64,000 bases of DNA, from contig NZ_CP095074.1 in NCBI RefSeq assembly GCF_022919835.1, forward strand, positions 4,752,001-4,816,000, written 5' to 3'. This DNA comes from Halobacillus shinanisalinarum (GTDB lineage Bacteria; Bacillota; Bacilli; Bacillales; Halobacillaceae). Position 1 is the first letter of the stretch. Each line of letters opens with the position of its first letter. The notes beneath the pieces are model-generated. The model was not told the origin of the DNA. It saw nothing but the letters and a program-made list of their open reading frames with translations, and did not search any database. Both the position numbers and the translations under genes were made by a program. Of this stretch, positions 58,069 through 64,000 are shown piece after piece.

Positions 58069-58146
58069 ATAAGTCAACAAAAACAAAAATAAATAAAGGT
58101 TAATTGTTTGTTTTTTGTTGACTTATTACTTTTGTAATTTTATGAT
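58069..58146. promoter_or_regulatory. Divergent rhaM/aldA control region: operator and promoter
   Basis: ATAAGTCAACAAAAA (58069-58083) and its perfect complement TTTTTGTTGACTTAT (58112-58126) form a 15-bp inverted repeat with 28 bases between. The right arm overlaps the -35 TTGACT (58118-58123) of a consensus promoter with 17-bp spacer and -10 TATGAT (58141-58146) reading into aldA. Confidence 0.8.
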
Positions 58147-58188
58147 AATAAAAGAAATTCCAATTCAATATAAAGGGTGGAGGATAAC

Positions 58189-59643
58189 ATGAAAGAAGTG
58201 AAAGCGTTAACAAAAGAGTATCAAATGTATATTGATGGCGAACTTGTTGATTCGAGTAATCAAGAAACGATTGAAGTTACGAATCCTGCAACTGAAAGCG
58301 TCATTTCTACCGTGCCAAAAGCAACCCTGGAAGATACGCAAAAAGCCATCGTGTCTTCTGAAAAAGCGCAAAAAGAATGGAGAAAAAAGTCATCCTCGGA
58401 GAGAGCTAAATATCTATTTGCGATTTGTCAGGAGATTCGCAACGATGTAGACGAGTTAGCTACTGTCATTTCAGAAGAGATGGGTAAAACATTTGAACTG
58501 GCGAAGGTAGAAGTGAGTGTGACGGCTGATTATTTTGAATACATTGCTGGGTGGGCTCGCAAGTATGAAGGGGAAATCGTTCCGAGTGACCGGGAAAACG
58601 AAAACATCTTAATTTACAAACAGCCAATCGGAGTAGTGGCCGGGATTTTACCGTGGAACTTCCCGTTCTTCCTCATAGCAAGAAAAGCAGCTCCGGCTCT
58701 ATTAACCGGAAATACGATAGTACTTAAGCCGAGCAGTATTTCTCCTAATAATGCCTTGGAATTCGCGAAGATCCTTGACAAAGTAGGGTTGCCTAAAGGG
58801 ATTATCAATATCGTCACAGGAGCAGGCAGCATAGTGGGCGAAGAACTATCCAAAAACCCTAAAATCAGTATGATCAGTCTGACCGGAAGTACAGATGCTG
58901 GAATGAAAGTTATGGAAAAAGCATCTCAAAATATCACGAAAGTCTCGTTGGAATTGGGCGGAAAAGCACCATCGATTGTCATGGACGATGCAAATATTGA
59001 TTTAGCAGTTAAATCGGTCGTAGACTCACGTGTGATAAATACTGGACAAGTATGTAACTGTACAGAACGTGTTTACGTCCATGAAGATGTAGCAGATGAG
59101 CTCATAACAAAAATTACAAAAGCGATGTCTGAAGTGACTTTTGGTAACCCGTTAGAAAATAAAGGCGTGGACATGGGACCGCTTTCTAGCGAAGAAGGGT
59201 TGAAAAATGTGGAAGACATGGTAGCTCGTGCTGTTGAAGGAGGAGCTAAAGTTCTTACAGGCGGAAAACGAGGAGACGATGCAAAAGGTTATTACTTTGA
59301 ACCGACGGTATTGGTCAATGTCGATAACAGTATGGAAATCATGCGAGAAGAAATATTCGGACCTGTTTTACCGATTTCTACGTTCTCAACGTTAGAGGAA
59401 GCTATAGAGCTTGCGAATGATTGTCAATATGGTTTAACTTCAGCCATTTTTACACAGGACATCAATCACATGATGAGAGCGAGCAACGAATTGGAATTCG
59501 GTGAGACTTATGTCAACCGTGAAAGTTTTGAAGCTATCCAAGGATTCCATGCAGGTTGGAAGAAATCGGGTATTGGCGGAGCCGATGGGAAACATGGTCT
59601 GGAAGAATTTTTGCAAACTCATGCTGTTTATATCCAATATTAA
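58189..59643 (+). CDS. aldA: Lactaldehyde (aldehyde) dehydrogenase
   Basis: 484 residues; ATG 58189 is 6 bases after GGGTGGAGG. NAD-dependent aldehyde dehydrogenase: ILPWNFPFFLIARKAAPALL, VLKPSSISPNNALEFAKIL, SLTGSTDAGMKVMEKASQNI, catalytic Glu in VSLELGGKAPSIVMDDANID and catalytic Cys in NTGQVCNCTERVYV. The sequence fits E. coli AldA (479 residues), which oxidises L-lactaldehyde from RhaD to L-lactate. Context and a rhamnose-type operator support this. Confidence 0.92.
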   Translation: MKEVKALTKEYQMYIDGELVDSSNQETIEVTNPATESVISTVPKATLEDTQKAIVSSEKAQKEWRKKSSSERAKYLFAICQEIRNDVDELATVISEEMGKTFELAKVEVSVTADYFEYIAGWARKYEGEIVPSDRENENILIYKQPIGVVAGILPWNFPFFLIARKAAPALLTGNTIVLKPSSISPNNALEFAKILDKVGLPKGIINIVTGAGSIVGEELSKNPKISMISLTGSTDAGMKVMEKASQNITKVSLELGGKAPSIVMDDANIDLAVKSVVDSRVINTGQVCNCTERVYVHEDVADELITKITKAMSEVTFGNPLENKGVDMGPLSSEEGLKNVEDMVARAVEGGAKVLTGGKRGDDAKGYYFEPTVLVNVDNSMEIMREEIFGPVLPISTFSTLEEAIELANDCQYGLTSAIFTQDINHMMRASNELEFGETYVNRESFEAIQGFHAGWKKSGIGGADGKHGLEEFLQTHAVYIQY

Positions 59644-59683
59644 TAAATTAACTTTATATATTAGCTTGTCATTATGATACACT

Positions 59684-59733
59684 CCCCTTTTAGGTAGACA
59701 GATAAAAAATTGTTTTACCTAAAGGGGTTTTTC
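59684..59733 (+). terminator. Terminator after aldA
   Basis: CCCCTTTTAGGTA with TACCTAAAGGGG, then TTTTTC. Confidence 0.75.
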
Positions 59734-59853
59734 TACGTAAAAAATTTTAGTTTACATTCAAACAAAAAGTGCTAACAGCATACGAGAATGGAAAAACACC
59801 GTTCCGAAAATTGACTGTTTAAAGGCCCATAACGGTGGAGGTGGTTAATAAGT

Positions 59854-60312
59854 ATGCATGCTCATAAAGAAATTATCTATATTGGCGGTATGACAAAATT
59901 TAATAACATTCAGGAAGAAAGAGTGAACTGTTTTCTTGAAGCTGTGCAGGAAAAAGGGATTTGGAGTCGTACGATGGCTATGAAGCGGCGAAAAAGTGTA
60001 TGAGGAACAAACCCCCACTACAGGTATTATTAGAGGAAGCCACGACTTGTCTAAAGGAATTCTGAGGGGACTCCACGAAAAGGGGCTGTCCATCCCCGGC
60101 GATGTATCCATCATCAGTTACGACAAAATCCTAGCTACAGAAAGCTTCGAAATATTTCTTTATCCACTGCAGGTGTTTCTCTTTACACCATTACAGAAAA
60201 ATTGGCTGATGTTGTCATGCGTTTAATTAACGAAGAAAGTGTAGACCAGAGCATCTATCTTGAACCCGAATTAAAAACTACCGAATCTTGTCAAACTCGG
60301 AGGAAATTATAG
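59854..60312 (+). pseudogene. LacI-family regulator remnant
   Basis: Only the effector-binding part is left, in several frames: IIYIGGMTKFNNIQEERVNC, a shifted YDGYEAAKK piece, GIIRGSHDLSKGILRGLHEK, GLSIPGDVSIISYDKILATE and a C-terminal MRLINEESVDQSIYLEPELK. The N-terminal DNA-binding domain is missing and at least two frameshifts occur. It ends one base before the acetylesterase gene, whose ribosome site lies in its last codons. Confidence 0.8.
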
Positions 60313-60993
60313 ATGAAAAAACCAACCATCTTTTTAGCAGGCGATTCAACCATGGCGGATTACCCCTCTTCTTCCCGTCCTCAAATGGGTTGGGGGCAGA
60401 AACTTTTCTCTTACTTCACAGATGAAGTGTTCATTATGAATAAAGCTGTAAATGGAAGAAGCTCGAAGAGTTTCTTGACTGAAGGTCGTCTGCAGGAAAT
60501 AAACGCCTCCTTAACAGAAGGAGACTATCTTTTTATCCAATTCGGACATAATGACAGCAAGCCGGACGAACACCGGCGGACGGATCCATACACTACGTAT
60601 CAGGAAAACTTATGCACATTTATTGAAGCCACACGCTCTAAGGGGGCCACACCTGTCCTACTGACTCCGATCCAGCGACGAAAGTACCTGGATGAACATA
60701 CCCTGGAACAAACCCACGGCTATTTCCCTGATGCAATGAGAGAATTGGCTTATAAGCACTCAGTGATGCTTCTCGACATGACTGTAAAAACAACATCTCT
60801 TCTTCTAGAGCTCGGTCCCGAACTTTCCAAGGAACTCTTCATGTGGTTAAAACCAGGAGATTCCGTAAACTTCCCTGAAGGAGCTCGTGATGATACTCAC
60901 TTGAATGAACGCGGAGCTCAGAAAGTCGCAAGCCTCGTGGTTAATTCACTGGTTGAGCATAACTCGCCTCTTAAGAAATGGATAAAAATCTGA
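60313..60993 (+). CDS. rhgT: Rhamnogalacturonan acetylesterase (SGNH hydrolase)
   Basis: 226 residues from ATG 60313 behind CGGAGGAAA. SGNH/GDSL blocks: FLAGDSTMADYPSSSRPQMG (Ser), MNKAVNGRSSKSFLTEGRLQ (Gly), FIQFGHNDSKPDEHRRTDPY (Asn), GARDDTHLNERGAQKVASLV (Asp-x-x-His). No signal peptide, so it deacetylates imported RG oligosaccharides in the cytoplasm, like B. subtilis RhgT/YesT (232 residues). Confidence 0.93.
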   Translation: MKKPTIFLAGDSTMADYPSSSRPQMGWGQKLFSYFTDEVFIMNKAVNGRSSKSFLTEGRLQEINASLTEGDYLFIQFGHNDSKPDEHRRTDPYTTYQENLCTFIEATRSKGATPVLLTPIQRRKYLDEHTLEQTHGYFPDAMRELAYKHSVMLLDMTVKTTSLLLELGPELSKELFMWLKPGDSVNFPEGARDDTHLNERGAQKVASLVVNSLVEHNSPLKKWIKI

Positions 60994-61130
60994 TTCAGAG
61001 CAAAACTTGGGAGAAGCAAATCATAAGCGTCACTGTAATCATACTGAAACAGTCGAAGCTAAAACAATTTGAGTGGCAAGCTCTGTTTCATTGAGATCCA
61101 CTTCTTTTAGTCTGAAATTTAGACGTTTTG

Positions 61131-61415
61131 GTGACTGGATTATGACTGGATACTGTTCATAAAGTTTTAAAACTTATTGTGGTTTATAAATTAACTTTGC
61201 GATGGAAACCTTGATATAACAAGGTTTTGTAGAACTTATTATTGTCCTATTAAATAGCCGAGTGAATGGGCGGCATGATGTGATAGCGCCCAACCCCCTT
61301 TCAATATAGGGTTTGAGAACAATTTGACTGGATTATGACTGGTTTTTAAAATCGTCCACTAAACCTACAAGCCTCTCAAGAGATTATAATCTCTTGAGAG
61401 GCTTTTCTTTTATTC
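61131..61415 (+). repeat. Structured intergenic repeat element, copy D
   Basis: Full-length copy: TGACTGGATTATGACTGGAT (61132), GTTCATAAAGTTTTAAAAC, small hairpin AACCTTG/CAAGGTT (61208-61227), core hairpin GGGCG...CGCCC (61268-61291), second hairpin (to 61315, one mismatch), TTGACTGGATTATGACTGG (61324) and terminator AAGCCTCTCAAGAG/CTCTTGAGAGGCTT (61370-61406). Confidence 0.85.
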
Positions 61416-61627
61416 TTAAATATGAGCAGGGGGGGTACAATCCGTTACACTAATTTGGAGATGATATAAAGATGCATATTCTTAGCCAGGATTGGTGCAA
61501 CTCAGCTCCATGAGATTCGGCTATCAACGCCTCCACAGAGTAAATGTAAACGCTAAACTAGAGTTAACAGTTTTCTAAAACACTTTCAATATACTTATCT
61601 TAGTTAATTGAAAGTGAGGGCTTAGGA

Positions 61628-61744
61628 GTGGAAAGAAGAATGAACTATCATAAAATTCACCAGTTGAAGAATGAGGGGTTCTCAAATAGCGCAATTGCTA
61701 GGAAGTTAGGGATCTCAGGGGTTAGGGTGAATCACTTTCTTTAA
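61628..61744 (+). pseudogene. IS21-family istA N-terminal scrap
   Basis: From GTG 61628: ERRMNYHKIHQLKNEGFSNS then AIARKLGISGVRVNHFL, stop. This is the N-terminal helix-turn-helix of IstA-type transposases; the rest is lost. Confidence 0.6.
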
Positions 61745-62172
61745 AAGATATATCTAATTTATTGGGATTAAATCATGGGGGAAGCAAAATCGGTACTTTA
61801 TGAGAGAAATATAATTAATTTACAAGAGTTATTTTTCAGTTGGATGGATGCGAGCGCAAGTAAAGAAAATCTTTAATAAACACAATTACTACCGGACAAA
61901 CACGTTCCTCAGTTGTTGTAGAGGAGTTGTTAAAAGTAGGATTTAGTTAGTAGTCCATTAGAGGGTTGGAATAAATTTTAAAAGTTTTCCAATAAGCAAA
62001 AAGATAATGTTGTGTTTATTGAAGAAGGTAAAGAAAAAACTATATTAGAAGACATAGACTTCTGATCAATAAGTTCACTTAGTGACTGTTCTACGTTGAG
62101 GATGAATTAAAGTGTTGACAGGGGATATAATGCTCATAAAGTCTCGGTAAACATCTTAGAAATTCAATCACG
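61745..62172. other. Degenerate intergenic stretch
   Basis: No intact gene. Short protein-like pieces occur in shifting frames (SSVVVEELLKVGF near 61910; DNVVFIEEGKEKTILEDIDF near 62004), suggesting decayed coding DNA of unknown family. An isolated cre-like TGTAAACGCTAAAC lies a little upstream at 61545. Confidence 0.4.
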
Positions 62173-62232
62173 AAAAAACACCTTTTGAATGGACATCTGA
62201 AAGCAGATTCCACTTCAAAAGGTGTTTTTTAT
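62173..62232 (-). terminator. Terminator of the IclR-family gene
   Basis: AAAAAACACCTTTTGAA with complement TTCAAAAGGTGTTTTTT, 24-base loop; A run serves the - strand transcript. Confidence 0.75.
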
Positions 62233-62237
62233 ATCAA

Positions 62238-63038
62238 TTACACATTGATCCTCATAGCCGGAACAAATCCCAAACGGTTGGAGATATGGCCGTTCACGCT
62301 TTTTAATGAGTCAATTACCTCCTCCTTTTTATTGACCATACGATCTGTTGGACCGGCTACACTTATGGCTGCAATAGCTTTGCCTGTGTAATTGAATATT
62401 GGAACGGCGATGCAGGTCAGTCCGACTTCGGCTTCTTCGTCGTCCATTGAATAACCATTTTGTCTGACGTGGCTCAACTCTTCTAAATAAGCCTGACGGT
62501 CAGTGATCGTTCGCTCGGTAAACTTAGGCATCCCTTTTTTAGTTAAGACGCGGTCTACTTCCTCAATGTGAAAGGTGGATACAATCGCCTTACCTAAACC
62601 TGTAGAATGAATAGGTTTCCTCGTACCAAGTTCCGCAGTAGTTCTGACGGACTGGTTGGCCTCCGCTTTGTATAAGTAAACAACATCTCCGTTATCATAT
62701 ACCGCTAAGAACGCAGTTTCATTTAAGTCGAGTGCGAGCTGCCTTAAGTAAGGAGTTACGATGTCTACCAAGTTCCACTTCGTAAGACTCGACATCCCCA
62801 CTTCTATTGCTTTTAATCCCACTTGATACTTTTCAGTGCCTTCGACAAGCTCAATAAAACCTTTTATCTTAAGAGCTTCCATAATTCTATGGGTGGTGCT
62901 TTTAGCAATACCAAGCTCCTGTGATACTTCCGCAAGGCTGACAGGTGAATCTTTAGCAGATATTAATTCCAAGATGGTAAGAGCTCTTTCTACAGCTGAA
63001 TTAGATTGTGTGCTTGCTTTTGGTTCGGGGGTTTGCAT
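62238..63038 (-). CDS. IclR-family regulator (KdgR-like)
   Basis: 266 residues. The N-terminal winged helix-turn-helix is NSAVERALTILELISAKDSP, VSLAEVSQELGIAKSTTHRI; the effector domain has ETAFLAVYDNGDVVYLYKAE, TGLGKAIVSTF, NGYSMDDEEAEVGLTCIAVP and IFNYTGKAIAAISVAGPTDR. The SSNSAVERAL-like start resembles KdgR/IclR regulators of uronate genes. It is divergent from a 2-hydroxyacid dehydrogenase gene; a palindrome between them (63237) may be its operator. Confidence 0.88.
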   Translation of the reverse strand: MQTPEPKASTQSNSAVERALTILELISAKDSPVSLAEVSQELGIAKSTTHRIMEALKIKGFIELVEGTEKYQVGLKAIEVGMSSLTKWNLVDIVTPYLRQLALDLNETAFLAVYDNGDVVYLYKAEANQSVRTTAELGTRKPIHSTGLGKAIVSTFHIEEVDRVLTKKGMPKFTERTITDRQAYLEELSHVRQNGYSMDDEEAEVGLTCIAVPIFNYTGKAIAAISVAGPTDRMVNKKEEVIDSLKSVNGHISNRLGFVPAMRINV

Positions 63039-63236
63039 GGAATCATTTCAACTCCTTTTAAAATCATAAAATTGGAACGCTGTCTCTGTATTTAATGTTA
63101 AGGCCAAAGAGCAAGCTAGTCAATTCCTTTTCAATCAAATCCTGACTCTATTATGATTTCCTAATTTAGTAAAAAAATAAATAAAATCCAAATTTTGTGT
63201 TGAAATATTCAAAAAAATTGTTAGAATTAGTTTTGT

Positions 63237-63249
63237 GGAACGAAATTCC
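63237..63249. promoter_or_regulatory. Palindrome GGAACGAAATTCC, possible IclR operator
   Basis: GGAA-CGAAA-TTCC is the type of short inverted repeat bound by IclR/KdgR-family regulators; a half-like TTGGAACG is found at 63070, near the regulator's own start. Confidence 0.5.
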
Positions 63250-63318
63250 GTTTTATTTTATAATTGCTATTTAAGGGGGTTGATAATCCGATTAAATAAG
63301 TGGTTTTATGATGAAAGC

Positions 63319-63332
63319 TGAAAGCGTTGCCA
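63319..63332 (+). promoter_or_regulatory. cre box before the 2-hydroxyacid dehydrogenase
   Basis: TGAAAGCGTTGCCA, 13 of 14 matches to the CcpA consensus, 39 bases upstream of the start codon. Confidence 0.65.
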
Positions 63333-63370
63333 TTTAATTGGGTTTTTATTGCATGTGAAGGAGGAGGTTA

Positions 63371-64000
63371 ATGATGAATCAACCTGAGGTATTGATTACA
63401 GATTGTGATCATGCGGACGTGGAAACAGAAGCTCGCTTATTTCATGAAGCATCTGTCTCTTATGAGCTTAAGCAATGTCAGACAGAGGAAGACCTGATTG
63501 AACAGGGAAAAGGGTCTCGTGTATTTATTAATCAGTACGCCCCAATTACTGAAGCCGTGCTAAGTCAGCTTCCGGATTTGTCCCTCGTTGTTCGTTATGG
63601 AGTAGGTGTTAACAATGTTGATTTAGAAGCTGCTTCACGCTATAACGTGCAAGTTTGTAATGTACCTGACTACGGAATGAATGAAGTGGCCGATCATGCA
63701 TTAGCATTATTGTTGAATTTTACAAGAAAAATTGAGCTGATGAACGATAAGGTCCGTGAAGGTGTCTGGGATTATCAAGAAAGTGCACCGATTTACAGAC
63801 ATAGCGATCAAACCGTTGGGATAATTGGGCTTGGCAGAATCGGAACGTCCTTTGCGAACAAGGTTAAGGCGTTAGGATGCCGCGTAATTGGTTATGATCC
63901 TAAATTCAGCCATGAATTTTCAAAGGAAAGCGTAGATGGAGTGGAGATGGTTAGTCTTCAAGATTTGTTAATAGAATCGGATGCAGTTTCTATCCATTGC
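63371..64000 (+). CDS. D-isomer-specific 2-hydroxyacid dehydrogenase (CtBP-like), 5' part
   Basis: 210 codons to the window end, from ATG 63371 (or 63374) behind AAGGAGGAGG. The N-terminal substrate domain (VVRYGVGVNNVDLEAASRYN, VQVCNVPDYGMNEVADHALA) and the Rossmann motif TVGIIGLGRIGTSFANKVKA are clear. VADHALALLLNFTRK is characteristic of the C-terminal-binding-protein/SerA-like branch. It may reduce a keto acid from uronate breakdown. The gene is truncated by the window end. Confidence 0.9.
   Translation, partial: MMNQPEVLITDCDHADVETEARLFHEASVSYELKQCQTEEDLIEQGKGSRVFINQYAPITEAVLSQLPDLSLVVRYGVGVNNVDLEAASRYNVQVCNVPDYGMNEVADHALALLLNFTRKIELMNDKVREGVWDYQESAPIYRHSDQTVGIIGLGRIGTSFANKVKALGCRVIGYDPKFSHEFSKESVDGVEMVSLQDLLIESDAVSIHC

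Noticed and set aside
61545..61558. cre-like TGTAAACGCTAAAC in the 61-62 kb gap
   Set aside because: No promoter or intact gene lies downstream, so a working CcpA site is not supported.

Overview
The window looks like chromosome of a low-GC Gram-positive bacterium of the Bacillaceae, probably a saline or soil relative of Bacillus/Halobacillus. The grounds are strong GGAGG-type ribosome sites, frequent GTG/TTG starts, sigma-A promoters with 17-bp spacers, many CcpA (cre) boxes, and proteins that read like Bacillus subtilis Iol, Rha, Kdu and Yes/Yte proteins. No database was searched; identities rest on motifs, length, context and remembered family sequences.

Region 1 (1-7.5 kb): end of a sugar ABC permease, two Gfo/Idh/MocA oxidoreductases, a TIM-barrel isomerase, a broken VOC gene, an AraC regulator and a second IolG-like dehydrogenase. 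Region 2 (7.5-23.4 kb) is a complete myo-inositol catabolic cluster: a DeoR-type regulator, iolB, iolD, an iolT-like permease, iolG, an iolH-like gene, iolI, iolJ, iolS, an unknown membrane protein, iolC, iolA(mmsA) and iolE. Together these convert inositol to DHAP, acetyl-CoA and CO2. cre boxes sit at the iolB, iolT and iolC promoters. 

Region 3 (23.4-39.3 kb) is a decayed, accessory stretch. It holds a GrpB pseudogene, a secreted GH3 hexosaminidase behind a NagR-like operator, very small genes, a tyrosine-recombinase scrap and a twice-frameshifted AEP/TOTE-type primase-helicase. A Tn4430-like Tn3-family transposon (30033-36664, target duplication ATAGA) follows. It carries tnpI, tnpA, a typical TnpI resolution site and a second, nested element (35181-36586, target duplication TTAAC) with two small secreted-protein genes. 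Then come an MNT/HEPN toxin-antitoxin pair and an HPr-like protein that lacks His15.

Region 4 (39.3-61 kb) is a rhamnogalacturonan-I utilisation locus: a GH105 hydrolase, a TRAP transporter, a PL11 lyase (frameshifted), kduD (frameshifted), kduI, kdgK, kdgA, rhaB, rhaA, rhaD, rhaM, lactaldehyde dehydrogenase and an acetylesterase, with DeoR and AraC regulators. The enzymes would take the polymer to unsaturated galacturonate plus rhamnose, and both to central metabolites. Region 5 (61-64 kb) has an IS21 scrap, an IclR regulator and the start of a 2-hydroxyacid dehydrogenase.

The most unusual signal is a family of four same-strand intergenic elements (near 3.0, 27.2, 38.4 and 61.2 kb). Each has a conserved hairpin, a second hairpin and a terminator, and base pairing is kept by a compensatory change and by G-U pairs, which suggests a structured RNA or a mobile repeat.
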